Source of the DNA: Flavobacteriales bacterium ALC-1
Lineage (GTDB): Bacteria > Bacteroidota > Bacteroidia > Flavobacteriales > Flavobacteriaceae
Length of the DNA stretch: 64,000 nt
Assembly: GCA_000171875.1 (NCBI GenBank)
Contig: ABHI01000001.1
Location: 755,001 to 819,000, forward strand
Reading direction: 5' to 3'
The first letter of the stretch is position 1; each line of letters starts with the position of its first letter. Below the pieces are notes generated by a model, which saw only the letters and a list, made by a program, of their open reading frames with translations, had not been told where the DNA came from and searched no databases. A program made the translations under genes and the position numbers. This document shows positions 17,177 through 27,698 of the stretch, piece after piece.

Positions 17177-20023
17177 ATGTCAAACCAAAAACGACTATTT
17201 CTCGTCGATGCTTATGCGCTAATATTCAGAGGCTATTACGCTTTTATAAAAAACCCTAGAATCAATTCTAAAGGTGAAGACACCTCAGCCATAATGGGTT
17301 TTATGAACTCACTTTTAGATGTTATAAAACGTGAACGTCCAGATCATTTAGCAGTTTGTTTTGATAAAGGTGGAAGTGTTGATCGTGTAGAAATGTACCA
17401 AGAATACAAAGCCAACAGAGATGAAACACCAGAAGGTATAAAAACAGCTGTACCTTATATCTATGAGATTTTAAAAGCTATGCATATCCCTATTATGGTT
17501 AAGAAAGGTTATGAGGCCGATGATGTTATAGGAACTCTAGCTAAGAAAGCTGAAAAAGAAGGCTATAAAACGTTTATGGTGACACCAGATAAGGATTTTG
17601 CCCAATTAGTATCTGAAAATATATTTATGTATCGTCCTGTTTTTGGAGGTGGTTATGAAACTTGGGGAATTCCTGAAGTGCAACAAAAATTTGAAGTGAC
17701 AGACCCTTTACAAGTCATTGATTATTTAGGTATGATGGGAGATGCTTCTGATAATATTCCAGGATTACCAGGAGTTGGTCCAAAAACAGCAAAAAAGTTT
17801 TTAGCAGCTTATGGAAGTATGGAAGGTTTACTTGCCAATACACATGAGCTGAAAGGCAAAATGAAAGAGAAGGTGGAAGCTAATGGCGAGCTTGGCTTGT
17901 TATCCAAAAAGCTAGCAACCATAATGCTTGATGTTCCTGTTGAATTTGATGCTAAAGATTTTGAATTAGACCATCCAGATATTGAAAAAGTAAAACAGAT
18001 TTTTCAAGATTTAGAGTTTAGGCGACTAACCGACAATTTTCTAAAAACTTTTTCAGCAGAGACTACTGCTCCAACAAATGAAATTCCAGAAAAGAAAGTA
18101 GCTCCTAAAGTGACTACTAAAGAGCAAAAATCTGCTGGAGCTGGTCAGTTTTCATTGTTTGGAGGAGATGATACTTCTAACACTTCAGAAGCCACTTCAG
18201 AATATACACGTAATACCGCAGAAACGTCTTCGCATTTTTATCAAAGTGTGGCGCCTGGTATGGCAACAAAGTTATTCGTTAAAAATTTAATGAACCAGAC
18301 TTCTGTCTGTTTTGATACCGAAACGACAGGATTAAATCCATTAACGGCAGAATTAGTTGGTATTGCATTTTCTTGGGAAACTGGCAAAGGGTTTTATGTA
18401 CCTTTTCCAGAAGATAAAAATGAAGCTCAAGAATTAATAGAAGTTTTAAGACCATTCTTTGAAAATGATAACATTGAAAAAATTGGCCAGAATTTAAAAT
18501 ACGATATAAAAGTACTAGCTAAATATAATGTTGAAGTCAAAGGCAAACTGTTCGATACTATGTTAGCACACTATCTGATTAATCCAGATATGCGACATAA
18601 TATGGATGTACTAGCTGAGACTTATCTTAACTACACTCCGATTTCAATAACTGAACTCATTGGTAAGAAAGGAAAAAATCAGCTCTCTATGCGCGAAGTG
18701 CCTCTAGACAAGCAAACTGAATATGCTGTTGAAGATGCAGACATCACTTTACAATTAAAAGAACATTTTGAAAAAGAATTAGGTGAAGCCAATACCCAAA
18801 AGTTATTCAATGATATTGAATTGCCTTTGTTGCGCGTACTAGCTGCAATGGAATTAGAAGGTATAAATCTAGACAAGGATTTTTTAAACTCACTTTCTGA
18901 GGAATTAAATACAGACATCGCTAATCTCGAAAAAAGTATTTACGAAGCGGCAGGTGAAGAATTTAATATCGCCTCACCAAAGCAATTAGGTGTCATTTTA
19001 TTTGAAAAGATGAAATTAGTTGATAAGCCTAAAAAGACAAAAACTGGTCAATATTCAACAGCAGAAGATGTACTGAGTTATTTAGCTAAAGACCATAAAA
19101 TTATTCAGCAAGTTTTAGATTTTAGAGGGCTCAGCAAACTAAAAAGTACCTATGTTGATGCTTTGCCATTACAAGTTGATGAATCAACAGGTAGAGTACA
19201 TACAGATTATATGCAAACCGTAGCTGCAACAGGTCGTTTAAGTAGTAACAATCCAAACTTACAGAACATTCCTATTCGTACTGAGCGAGGTCGCCAAGTA
19301 CGTAAAGCCTTTGTACCTAGAGATGAAAATCACATATTACTGGCTGCGGATTATTCACAGATAGAATTACGAATTATTGCAGCATTGAGTAAAGAAGAAA
19401 CGATGATTGAAGCTTTTAAGAATGGTGAAGATATTCATGCTTCAACAGCTTCTAAAGTCTTCAATGTTCCAATTACTGAAGTTACACGTGAGCAAAGAAG
19501 TAATGCAAAAACAGTAAACTTTGGTATTATCTATGGTGTATCTGCATTTGGATTAAGTAATCAAACCGATTTATCGCGTAGTGAAGCCAAAGAATTGATA
19601 GAAACTTACTATGCTACTTATCCTAAATTACGCGCTTACATGAGTGAGCAAGTAGATTTTGCTAGAGATAATGGTTATGTACAAACCGTTTTAGGTCGTC
19701 GTCGATATTTGAAAGATATTAATTCTCGTAATGCGGTAGTCCGTGGTGCAGCAGAACGAAATGCTGTTAATGCGCCAATACAAGGTAGTGCTGCAGATAT
19801 CATTAAGATAGCAATGATTAATATTTACAAAAAACTCCAAACTGGTGCATACAAAACTAAAATGCTTTTACAAGTACATGATGAATTGGTATTTGATGTT
19901 TATAAGCCAGAATTAGAAGGACTAAAAAATCTTATTAAAACCGAAATGGAAAATGCCTATGAACTTTCTGTTCCATTAGATGTAGATTTAGATATTGGTG
20001 CTAATTGGTTGGAGGCGCATTAA
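17177..20023 (+). CDS. polA: DNA polymerase I
   Basis: Gap-filling and repair polymerase. Three parts are visible: an N-terminal 5'-3' exonuclease (1 to about 290; LFLVDAYALIFRGYYAF, GYEADDVIGTLAKKAE, GVGPKTAKKFL), a 3'-5' exonuclease with an intact first acidic motif (CFDTETTGLNPL, about residue 376), and the polymerase domain (about 540-948) with ADYSQIELRIIAA, NAKTVNFGIIYGVSAFG and LQVHDELVFDV. The 948 residues are complete. Because the DxE motif is retained, proofreading is probably functional, unlike in Taq-type enzymes. The next gene begins 12 nt downstream. Confidence 0.98.
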   Translation: MSNQKRLFLVDAYALIFRGYYAFIKNPRINSKGEDTSAIMGFMNSLLDVIKRERPDHLAVCFDKGGSVDRVEMYQEYKANRDETPEGIKTAVPYIYEILKAMHIPIMVKKGYEADDVIGTLAKKAEKEGYKTFMVTPDKDFAQLVSENIFMYRPVFGGGYETWGIPEVQQKFEVTDPLQVIDYLGMMGDASDNIPGLPGVGPKTAKKFLAAYGSMEGLLANTHELKGKMKEKVEANGELGLLSKKLATIMLDVPVEFDAKDFELDHPDIEKVKQIFQDLEFRRLTDNFLKTFSAETTAPTNEIPEKKVAPKVTTKEQKSAGAGQFSLFGGDDTSNTSEATSEYTRNTAETSSHFYQSVAPGMATKLFVKNLMNQTSVCFDTETTGLNPLTAELVGIAFSWETGKGFYVPFPEDKNEAQELIEVLRPFFENDNIEKIGQNLKYDIKVLAKYNVEVKGKLFDTMLAHYLINPDMRHNMDVLAETYLNYTPISITELIGKKGKNQLSMREVPLDKQTEYAVEDADITLQLKEHFEKELGEANTQKLFNDIELPLLRVLAAMELEGINLDKDFLNSLSEELNTDIANLEKSIYEAAGEEFNIASPKQLGVILFEKMKLVDKPKKTKTGQYSTAEDVLSYLAKDHKIIQQVLDFRGLSKLKSTYVDALPLQVDESTGRVHTDYMQTVAATGRLSSNNPNLQNIPIRTERGRQVRKAFVPRDENHILLAADYSQIELRIIAALSKEETMIEAFKNGEDIHASTASKVFNVPITEVTREQRSNAKTVNFGIIYGVSAFGLSNQTDLSRSEAKELIETYYATYPKLRAYMSEQVDFARDNGYVQTVLGRRRYLKDINSRNAVVRGAAERNAVNAPIQGSAADIIKIAMINIYKKLQTGAYKTKMLLQVHDELVFDVYKPELEGLKNLIKTEMENAYELSVPLDVDLDIGANWLEAH

Positions 20024-20035
20024 TATATTTCTCAA

Positions 20036-22297
20036 ATGATCAATCGTATCAAGAACTGGTTTAACTTCAATATTACAGCCTTAAAAAAACTAAACGGTTA
20101 TGATAATGTAAATTATCTACTGAAAACCGATACGGCTAAATATATATTTAAAACATATACTTTTTCGGAAGATATGATGGCGCTCATTGAAGCTGAGAAT
20201 AATGTATTAAATACGTTAGAAAACAATAACAACTTTCCAAAACCTATCGCTTTTAAAGATGGTAATTTTCTTAAAGTTACAGACCTAGACAATACTAAAA
20301 CGATCTGCAGATTACTTACTTTTTTAGATGGTGATTTTTTAGGAGATGTTACCCATACACTTAGTTTGGTGGAATCTATAGGTGAATTTACTGCGCAGAT
20401 GGATGTTCAACTTTTAAAACTGAATAACTATGTTTTAAAAGCTAGACAATGGGAATGGGATTTACAGTATCTTCAACTAAATAAAAAATATATTGATGAT
20501 ATAGAAGATGCAAGTGATAGAAACATAGTATCTTATTTCTTTCAGCAATATGAATTACATATTAATCCAAAGCTTCCTGAATTACGAAAATCCATTATCC
20601 ATAACGATGTTAATGAGTGGAATGTTTTAGTAAAAGACAATGCAATTTCTGGGCTTATCGATTTTGGCGATTTAGCACATTCATATCTAATCAACGAAGT
20701 CGCAATAGCTATAACTTATGTTTGTTATGATAAAGACAAACCATTAGAATGGGCCATTCATTTCATAAAAGGGTATCATAAAATACTTCCATTAGAGAAA
20801 AAAGAATTAGATATTTTATACTACCTAATTGCAGGACGACTATGTACAAGTCTATGTAATTCAGCTCAAGCAAAAAAAGCAGATCCTAAAAATAGTTATG
20901 CTTCTAGTAGTGAAAAAAATGTATTGAAAATGCTTTATAAATGGATAACGATAAATCCAATACATGCAAAAAATGAGTTTTATAAAGCGGCAGATTTTAA
21001 CATTGAAACATCAAAATCAATATCCAATTTAATTAAAAACCGTCATAATGTATCTAGCCCAATATTATCTTTAAGCTATGATAATCCTATTTATATGATT
21101 GGTTCTGCATTTCAATACATGTATGATGCTTATGGCAATACTTTTTTAGATGCTTATAATAACATTCCGCACATTGGACATTCACATCCAGAGATTACCA
21201 AAAGCGCAACAAAACAAATTGCAACATTAAATACGAATACAAGGTATTTATTTGATGAATTTTCCGAATATGCCGAAGCTTTATTATCTAAATTTCCAGA
21301 ATCTTTAGACACTGCTTTTTTCGTAAATTCTGGTAGTGCTGCAAGTGACTTAGCTATAAGAATTGCGCATGCGCATACTAAACATAATACAATCATGGTC
21401 ATGGAACATGGTTATCATGGTAACACACAAGCGTCTATAGATATTAGTCATTATAAATACAATAATAAAAAAGGTCAAGGTCAAAAAAACCATATTCTTA
21501 AAACCACTATTCCGGATACTTATAGAGGAAAATACACAAATAATGATGGTACTGCTGGCAAGGCTTATGCTAAAGATGCGATTGCGCAAATTAAAAATAA
21601 TAACATACCTATTTCTGCTTTTATCTCTGAACCCATTGTAGGTTGTGGAGGGCAAGTGCCATTAGCAAAAGGTTATTTAAAAGAAATTTATCCAGCCATT
21701 AGAGAGCAAGGCGGTGTATGTATAAGTGACGAAGTACAAACTGGTTTTGGACGTTTAGGGGATTGTTTTTGGGGGTTTGAAGTACAAAATGTGACTCCAG
21801 ATATAGTAATATTAGGTAAACCAATTGCTAATGGACATCCTATGGGAGCAGTTGTTACTACTAAAGCAATTGCTGAATCATTTAGTAAAGGTGTTGAGTT
21901 TTTTAGTTCTTTTGGTGGCAATCCCGTTTCGTGTAAAATAGCACTAACCGTTTTAAAAGAAATTGAAACCAGTGAATTACAACAAAACGCAAAACTAGTT
22001 GGTGATTATTATTTAAACCTATTTAAAAAATTAAAAGAGAAATACAATTGTATTGGTGATGTTAGAGGTTCTGGCTTATTTATTGGTGTAGAAATAGTAA
22101 AAGAAAATTCTATAGATGCTCATACAGAATTAGCCCATTATATAAAAAATGAATTAAGACATCGTTATATATTAATTAGCACTGATGGTCCTTATGACAG
22201 TGTGATTAAAACAAAACCGCCTTTGTGTTTCACAAAAGAGAATGCTTTAAAAGTCGTAAATGAAATAGAATCTATATTAGAATCTTATTATTCTTAA
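20036..22297 (+). CDS. fused aminoglycoside-phosphotransferase-like kinase and class III aminotransferase-fold phospho-lyase
   Basis: A 753-residue two-domain protein. Residues 1 to about 300 are an APH/choline-kinase-like domain with catalytic Asp191 in [13 protein letters not shown] and metal Asp209 in LIDFGD. Residues about 330-753 are a class III PLP aminotransferase fold with [40 protein letters not shown] and the PLP lysine Lys595 in [11 protein letters not shown]. In animals, separate kinases and AGXT2L-type phospho-lyases degrade hydroxylysine and phosphoethanolamine; a kinase that makes a phospho-amine and a lyase that cleaves it would explain the fusion (inference). Some bacterial relatives carry an M23 peptidase domain between the two, which is absent here. 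It starts 12 nt after polA. Confidence 0.9.
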   Translation: MINRIKNWFNFNITALKKLNGYDNVNYLLKTDTAKYIFKTYTFSEDMMALIEAENNVLNTLENNNNFPKPIAFKDGNFLKVTDLDNTKTICRLLTFLDGDFLGDVTHTLSLVESIGEFTAQMDVQLLKLNNYVLKARQWEWDLQYLQLNKKYIDDIEDASDRNIVSYFFQQYELHINPKLPELRKSIIHNDVNEWNVLVKDNAISGLIDFGDLAHSYLINEVAIAITYVCYDKDKPLEWAIHFIKGYHKILPLEKKELDILYYLIAGRLCTSLCNSAQAKKADPKNSYASSSEKNVLKMLYKWITINPIHAKNEFYKAADFNIETSKSISNLIKNRHNVSSPILSLSYDNPIYMIGSAFQYMYDAYGNTFLDAYNNIPHIGHSHPEITKSATKQIATLNTNTRYLFDEFSEYAEALLSKFPESLDTAFFVNSGSAASDLAIRIAHAHTKHNTIMVMEHGYHGNTQASIDISHYKYNNKKGQGQKNHILKTTIPDTYRGKYTNNDGTAGKAYAKDAIAQIKNNNIPISAFISEPIVGCGGQVPLAKGYLKEIYPAIREQGGVCISDEVQTGFGRLGDCFWGFEVQNVTPDIVILGKPIANGHPMGAVVTTKAIAESFSKGVEFFSSFGGNPVSCKIALTVLKEIETSELQQNAKLVGDYYLNLFKKLKEKYNCIGDVRGSGLFIGVEIVKENSIDAHTELAHYIKNELRHRYILISTDGPYDSVIKTKPPLCFTKENALKVVNEIESILESYYS

Positions 22298-22302
22298 TAG
22301 AT

Positions 22303-24258
22303 TTATCTCCGCTTTTTCTTACTCTTAAACTTAGCCTTATTTTTCCGTCTATTAAAGGGAACAGCATCATTAAAGGTGTTTTTAGCCTCACCTTTTGGTT
22401 TATTTTTACGCCATTTTTCCTCTTTTTTAGGAAGCAACACATCTAATAAATCTTGACGACCTAATTTGTTTAAGGTCTTTTTTATCCAGGCTTTGTTTTC
22501 GTCTTTATACCAGAAGAAAAAACGATGCTGCTCATCTTTTTCCTTTTTAGTAATTGGAGTATTTACTTTTTTGAGCGTGTAAGGATGGTAACCACTGTAA
22601 TAAATGACAGTAGCAACCGTCATAGGAGTTGGAGTAAACCCTTGTACTTGCTCTAACTGAAAGCCCATGTCTTTGGTTTCTGCTGCAAGATTTGCCATAT
22701 CCTCTACTTCGCAAGCCGGATGATTAGATATAAAATAAGGTATCAACTGAAGTTTCAATCCCTTCTTAATATTAATCTTATCGAAACGCTCTTTAAACTT
22801 ATGGAAGTATTTAAATGAAGGTTTACGCATTAGTTTTAAAACAGGATCACTTGTATGTTCTGGTGCTACTTTAAGTCGACCTGAGACATGCTTGGTCATC
22901 ACCTCTTCCGTGTAATCATCTAACTCTTTTGGATCCGCATTTTTGTTGAATTCTGGGACCAACATATCATGACGTATTCCAGAACCTATAAATGACTTCT
23001 TCACCTTAGGATGACTATCAACTGCTTGATACAATTCAGTTAATGGTTTATGAGATGTATCTAAGTTACTACATATTACTGGTGAAATACAACTAGGTGC
23101 AACACACTTATCGCAAATAGATTGTACTTTCCCTTTCATTTGATACATATTAGCACTTGGCCCACCAATATCCGATAAGTAACCTTTGAAATCTGACATG
23201 TTAGCAACCGTATCTACTTCCTTTAAAATAGACTCTTTACTACGTGATGCAATAAATTTTCCTTGATGTGCAGAAATAGTACAAAAGCTACAACCACCAA
23301 AACACCCTCTATGTATGTTAATGGAGAACTTAATCATTTCAAACGCAGGAATTGGTCCGCGCTTATTATATTTTGGATGCGGTAAACGTGTATATGGTAA
23401 ATCGAAAGAGGCATCAATCTCAGCTTCCGTCATTGTTGGATAAGGTGGATTTATCATCAATAACTTACCCCCTATTTTCTGAAAAATTCGTCGAGCAGCT
23501 AATTTGTTAGATTCTTGCTCAATTACCTTAAAATTAGAAGCAAACTTCTTCTTATCGTGCAAACATACTTTATGCGATTCTATTTCTACATCTTCCCAAT
23601 TAGCATTTTTAGGAACTTTAGCATCTGCATTTAATAAAACTGCCGTTTGCTTTATAGTGGTGATACTACTAAAAGGCACACCTTTCTGTAATAATCGGAC
23701 CACTTCGCGCAAGGGCTGTTCACCCATTCCGTATACCAACATATCTGCTTTAGACGTTTCTAAAATACTTGGCATTAAGGTATCACTCCAGTAATCGTAA
23801 TGAGTTACACGACGTAATGACGCTTCAATACCTCCAAGTAAAACAGGAGTATTTGGCCATTTTTCTTTTAATATTTTGGAATAAACTGTTGTTGCATAAT
23901 CTGGACGAAATCCTATATCCCCATTTGGTGTATAGGCATCTTTATCACGTCGCTTTTTATTAGCATTGTAATTGCTAATCATAGGATCCATACAACCGCC
24001 AGTAACTCCAAAAAACAACCTTGGTTCCCCTAATTTTGTAAAATCTTGAAGGTTATCTGTAACACTAGGCTGTGGAACAATAGCAACGCGCAAACCCATA
24101 CTTTCTAGTAGACGTCCAATAACAGCAGGACCGAACGTTGGATGATCTACATAAGCATCACCACTAAACAGGATAACATCCAGATATTCCCATCCGCGTA
24201 TTTTAACCTCTTTGTTAGTGGTCGGTAACCAGCTAGAAAGTCGTAATTCGTTATTCAC
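22303..24258 (-). CDS. YgiQ family radical SAM protein
   Basis: A 651-residue radical SAM protein of the YgiQ (UPF0313) family. It has an N-terminal region (about 1-300; FGVTGGCMDPMISNY, LLGGIEASLRR), the 4Fe-4S-binding motif in HRGCFGGCSFCTISAHQGK, a second Cys cluster (CDKCVAPSCISPVIC) and a very basic C-terminal tail (RRKNKAKFKSKKKRR), suggesting nucleic acid contact. The reaction is unknown. It is convergent with the kinase/aminotransferase gene, only 5 bp apart, and divergent from the Sua5-type gene. Confidence 0.93.
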   Translation of the reverse strand: MNNELRLSSWLPTTNKEVKIRGWEYLDVILFSGDAYVDHPTFGPAVIGRLLESMGLRVAIVPQPSVTDNLQDFTKLGEPRLFFGVTGGCMDPMISNYNANKKRRDKDAYTPNGDIGFRPDYATTVYSKILKEKWPNTPVLLGGIEASLRRVTHYDYWSDTLMPSILETSKADMLVYGMGEQPLREVVRLLQKGVPFSSITTIKQTAVLLNADAKVPKNANWEDVEIESHKVCLHDKKKFASNFKVIEQESNKLAARRIFQKIGGKLLMINPPYPTMTEAEIDASFDLPYTRLPHPKYNKRGPIPAFEMIKFSINIHRGCFGGCSFCTISAHQGKFIASRSKESILKEVDTVANMSDFKGYLSDIGGPSANMYQMKGKVQSICDKCVAPSCISPVICSNLDTSHKPLTELYQAVDSHPKVKKSFIGSGIRHDMLVPEFNKNADPKELDDYTEEVMTKHVSGRLKVAPEHTSDPVLKLMRKPSFKYFHKFKERFDKINIKKGLKLQLIPYFISNHPACEVEDMANLAAETKDMGFQLEQVQGFTPTPMTVATVIYYSGYHPYTLKKVNTPITKKEKDEQHRFFFWYKDENKAWIKKTLNKLGRQDLLDVLLPKKEEKWRKNKPKGEAKNTFNDAVPFNRRKNKAKFKSKKKRR

Positions 24259-24370
24259 ACTGCAAAAGTAGTTAAAATTGTGGCTTCGACCTTGATCTTA
24301 AGGGCATCTAATGTATGAAGGCTTTAAGTTTTTAGTTTTTTTGAACTAATATTGCAATCTCAAAGTAAGT

Positions 24371-25327
24371 ATGAGCATTGTTTCAAAAGACATATCAAAA
24401 GCTGTTGATCTTTTAACTGCAGAAGAATTGGTGGCTATACCAACCGAAACGGTTTATGGTTTAGCTGGTAACATCTACAGTGAGAAAGCTATAAAATCAA
24501 TTTTTGAAACTAAGCAACGCCCATTTTTTAATCCACTAATTGTTCATATTCCTTCTTTAGATTATCTTGAAAAGATTGTGGCATATATTCCTGAAAAGGG
24601 AAAATTATTAGCAGAAGCTTTTTGGCCAGGACCAATCACTTTAGTTTTAAAAAAGAAAACCATTATACCAGATATAATTACTGCTGGTAAAGATACTGTT
24701 GCTGTTCGTGTACCTAATCATCCTTTAACTTTAGAGCTTTTAAATCAGTTAGATTTTCCTTTAGCTGCTCCAAGTGCCAATCCTTTTAGCAGTATTAGCC
24801 CAACTACAGCTGAGCATGTTGAAACCTATTTTATGGATAAAATAAAAATGGTTTTAGATGGTGGAGCCTGTAAAAGTGGTATAGAATCTACCATTATTGG
24901 ATTTGAAGATGACGAACCTATTATTTATCGTTTGGGCTCAACACCAATTGAAGCTATTGAAAACGTTGTTGGCAAAATTGAGGTAAAAAACAAAAAAGAA
25001 ATTTCTCCTGATGCTCCTGGAATGTTAGAACGTCATTATGCCCCTAAAACAAAAACAATCTTAACACGAAACTTATCAAAATCTATTGAAAAGCATCGTA
25101 ATAAACGTATTGGTGTTTTAATGTTTAATGATATTTTAAATGATGATGTTATTCAGTTTAAAATTGTGTTATCTGAAGGCAAAAATCTCGAAGAAGCTGC
25201 ATCAAAACTTTATGATGCTTTACATCAATTAGATAAACAAGACTTAGATATTATAATTGCAGAACAATTACCCGATTACGGACTAGGTAAATCTATTAAT
25301 GACAGATTAGAACGCGCTACTAAATAG
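24371..25327 (+). CDS. L-threonylcarbamoyladenylate synthase (Sua5/YrdC family)
   Basis: Makes threonylcarbamoyl-AMP from threonine, bicarbonate and ATP for the t6A37 tRNA modification. The YrdC domain fills residues 1 to about 195 (IPTETVYGLAGNIYS, KQRPFFNPLIVH, AVRVPNHPL, APSANPFSSISPT). It continues into a C-terminal Sua5-type domain (about 200-318), joined by the family linker APGMLERHYAPKT and ending in the segment that contains GKSINDRLERA. The 318 residues fit the long Sua5 form rather than the short TsaC form. It is apparently monocistronic, divergent from the YgiQ gene across a 112-bp gap with a -7-like TAATATTG shortly upstream. Confidence 0.95.
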   Translation: MSIVSKDISKAVDLLTAEELVAIPTETVYGLAGNIYSEKAIKSIFETKQRPFFNPLIVHIPSLDYLEKIVAYIPEKGKLLAEAFWPGPITLVLKKKTIIPDIITAGKDTVAVRVPNHPLTLELLNQLDFPLAAPSANPFSSISPTTAEHVETYFMDKIKMVLDGGACKSGIESTIIGFEDDEPIIYRLGSTPIEAIENVVGKIEVKNKKEISPDAPGMLERHYAPKTKTILTRNLSKSIEKHRNKRIGVLMFNDILNDDVIQFKIVLSEGKNLEEAASKLYDALHQLDKQDLDIIIAEQLPDYGLGKSINDRLERATK

Positions 25328-25396
25328 ATTTCAATATTTTACTGTAAGTATTCAAAATATTAACGTCTAAAATCTAAGCCCTCTTGAATAAAAGCA

Positions 25397-26368
25397 ATGA
25401 TGTTTAGATTTCTTATTATTTGTATAAGCTTAATTTTTATTAATCTAACTCAAAGTCAGACGTGTTGTTCTGGTGGGATTCCTTTGTCCAATAATATAGG
25501 GCTTGAATTTTCGGGAGAAAATACAGCTGTTCTTGGAATAAGTTACGATTTCAATAACCTCAATACTTTAAAAAACGATGAACAAACTTTAGAAGATAAT
25601 TCAAGATTAAGAACAACACATTCTGTTTTAATTAATGCTGGTTATTCATTTTCAAAAAGATTATCTGTTGAAGGTTTGTTTACTTGGGTAAACCAAAGAC
25701 GTATTATTTCTGAATTTGAATCAGAAAATCTAGATCAAACCTATGGTATTGGAGATGCTATTGTACTAGCACGTTATACAATAGTAAATAATATTGAAAA
25801 AAATTGGAATGTTAATCTTGGTTTTGGAGTTAAAATCCCTGTAGGTTCTTCAACCGAAACCAATGACCAAGGAATTACCTTAAATGCAGATTTGCAGCCA
25901 GGAAGTAATGCTTGGGATTTAATTTATTTATTAGGAACTTCAAAAACATTCGATTTTAGACCAACCATGACATTTTCATCTCGAGTAGTTTATAGACAAC
26001 CTGGTGAAAACGATTCTTATTTTGGCAATTCTACCTACAAGTTTGGAGATGAGATTCAAGCCTATTTAAGTGTTTCGGATCAGTTTTTAATTAGAAAAAC
26101 ATTAATTAACCCTGGACTTTCGTTTAAGTATAGAAACTCTCAAAAAGATAAAATTCAAAATATAGATTTACCAAATACGGGTGGAGATTGGGTATTTGTT
26201 ATTCCTAATTTTTCGATACAACTATTTCAAAATATATCTTTTAATGCCGCTGCCGAGTTGCCTTTGTATTCTAGACCTGATGGCATACAATTAACACCAA
26301 CATATAGATTAACAACTGGGCTTTTGTTTAACTTATTTAATAAACCACAAGCCATCACAATAAATTAA
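25397..26368 (+). CDS. predicted outer-membrane beta-barrel protein
   Basis: A 323-residue exported protein of unknown function. The signal peptide is MMFRFLIICISLIFINLTQS, and the mature start has the odd cysteine pair in QTCCSGGIPLSNN. The rest alternates short amphipathic strands (LINAGYSFSKRLSVEGLF, VNLGFGVKIPVG, LYSRPDGIQLTPTYRLTTGL), as expected of a beta-barrel, and ends in a hydrophobic strand. It resembles proteins loosely annotated as transporters or phenol-degradation MetA-pathway barrels. It lies 5 nt upstream of a DUF3179 lipoprotein gene, so the two are one operon and may work together at the cell surface. A metal-related role has been suggested for such pairs only by analogy, and I cannot confirm it. 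Confidence 0.7.
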   Translation: MMFRFLIICISLIFINLTQSQTCCSGGIPLSNNIGLEFSGENTAVLGISYDFNNLNTLKNDEQTLEDNSRLRTTHSVLINAGYSFSKRLSVEGLFTWVNQRRIISEFESENLDQTYGIGDAIVLARYTIVNNIEKNWNVNLGFGVKIPVGSSTETNDQGITLNADLQPGSNAWDLIYLLGTSKTFDFRPTMTFSSRVVYRQPGENDSYFGNSTYKFGDEIQAYLSVSDQFLIRKTLINPGLSFKYRNSQKDKIQNIDLPNTGGDWVFVIPNFSIQLFQNISFNAAAELPLYSRPDGIQLTPTYRLTTGLLFNLFNKPQAITIN

Positions 26369-26373
26369 TAGTT

Positions 26374-27465
26374 ATGAAAACTTTAAAATATTTGTTTTTT
26401 ATAGTACTTAGCTTTACGCTATCAAATTGTAGTTCTAGTGATAACCCAAGTTCTGGAGGTAATCCTGGAGGTGGCAGTGATGATGATGGTAGTTCACCTC
26501 CAACGAGCACATGGTCTATTCCAGTAAATGATGTTAAGGATGGCGGCACAGGAAAAGATGGGATTCCGTCTATTGAAAATCCAGATTTTATGACTGCAAG
26601 TTCAGTCAATTTTCTTTCTGATAATGATTTAGTAGTGGGTATTAAAAACGGAGATATTATTAAAGCTTATCCACATTATGTTTTGGATTGGCATGAGATT
26701 GTGAATGATGATGTCGATGGGTTAAAAACTACGATATCTTATTGCCCTCTCACAGGAACCGCATTTGCATGGAAAAGTAAAGCGAATAATACATTTTCAA
26801 CATTTGGTGTTTCAGGGCTTTTATACAATGCTAATTTAATTCTATATGATAGAGAAACGGATAGTAATTGGTCTCAAATATTACAAAAATCTGTAAATGG
26901 AGAATTGATAAATGATGCAGCAGAAAAGTTAACAGTAATAGAAACAAATTGGAAAACATGGAAAGATTCTTTTCCAAATTCTCTAGTGCTAACGGCTAAT
27001 ACGGGATTTAACAAACCTTATGGAGACTATCCCTATGGAGCTTACAAAACAGATCACAACTTTTTCCTTTTTGTGCCAAGCCCAATAAATCCTGCTTTAC
27101 CTAATAAGCAACGCGTATTCTCAATACTAGATAATGGAGAATCTAAAGTTTATCAATTTTCGGATTTTATTGGAGGTAATGCCATTAGAGATTCTTTCTT
27201 AGGTACTGAGTATTTAGTTGTGGGTGATGAAAACCTCATCGTTGCTTTTAAAATGAATAATGGTACAAGCAATCTTAATTTTATATACGATTACGAAGAT
27301 TCTGAAATATTCTTTTCAGATAACGAAGGTAATAAATGGAATATGTTTGGTAATGCTATTGAAGGGCCTCGATTAGGTCAAAAACTAAATTCAGCACAAA
27401 GTGTAACAAGCATGTGGTTTGCAATGGCTGCTTTTTTTCCAGATCCATTGATTTATACAGAATAA
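26374..27465 (+). CDS. DUF3179 domain lipoprotein
   Basis: A 363-residue lipoprotein. It has a signal with lipobox Cys19 (MKTLKYLFF... TLSNC), then a low-complexity Ser/Gly/Asp/Pro linker (about 20-48), then a DUF3179 domain with DWHEIVNDDVDG, the hallmark YCPLTGTAFAW segment, and FGVSGLLYNANLILYDRET. Family members often carry a second Cys or selenocysteine in CPLC/U; here the corresponding position is Thr (CPLT), leaving one Cys. The biochemical function of DUF3179 is unknown. It is the second gene of the barrel operon. There is no clear terminator after it; the following 134 bp before the rplM promoter contain only weak inverted repeats. Confidence 0.85.
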   Translation: MKTLKYLFFIVLSFTLSNCSSSDNPSSGGNPGGGSDDDGSSPPTSTWSIPVNDVKDGGTGKDGIPSIENPDFMTASSVNFLSDNDLVVGIKNGDIIKAYPHYVLDWHEIVNDDVDGLKTTISYCPLTGTAFAWKSKANNTFSTFGVSGLLYNANLILYDRETDSNWSQILQKSVNGELINDAAEKLTVIETNWKTWKDSFPNSLVLTANTGFNKPYGDYPYGAYKTDHNFFLFVPSPINPALPNKQRVFSILDNGESKVYQFSDFIGGNAIRDSFLGTEYLVVGDENLIVAFKMNNGTSNLNFIYDYEDSEIFFSDNEGNKWNMFGNAIEGPRLGQKLNSAQSVTSMWFAMAAFFPDPLIYTE

Positions 27466-27599
27466 TATAACTCCTTTATTTGCTAAAATTTAGCGTCCTA
27501 AACTCAAGGATTCACTATTACTCTGCATACTTTTATTTTAATATTTATCTAGCAAAAGAATCTATCTGATTTTCAGCACAAAAAAACCTTTATCTAAGG

Positions 27600-27630
27600 T
27601 TTGGTAATCCAATAGTTTATCGTAAATTTG
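27600..27630 (+). promoter_or_regulatory. rplM-rpsI promoter
   Basis: TTTG (27600-27603) and TAAATTTG (27623-27630) are separated by 19 nt, an exact match to the Bacteroidota sigma-A promoter pattern. Transcription would begin near 27637, giving an rplM leader of about 60 nt. Confidence 0.8.
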
Positions 27631-27662
27631 CAAACTCTTTTTTAGAGAAGAATGTTTAATCT

Positions 27663-27682
27663 ATCACGCCATAAAGCGTGAT
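27663..27682 (+). promoter_or_regulatory. hairpin in the rplM leader
   Basis: Perfect 7-bp inverted repeat ATCACGC (27663-27669) and GCGTGAT (27676-27682) around the loop CATAAA. It ends 16 nt before the rplM GTG, so it could affect ribosome access. Autoregulation by L13 is possible, but this is inference. Confidence 0.5.
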
Positions 27683-27698
27683 TACAAATCAAATTAGT

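Noticed and set aside
27584..27602. AAACCTT/AAGGTTT hairpin before the rplM promoter as a terminator for the DUF3179 gene
   Set aside because: There is no T-run on the plus side, and its right arm is the -33 element. It is more likely incidental.
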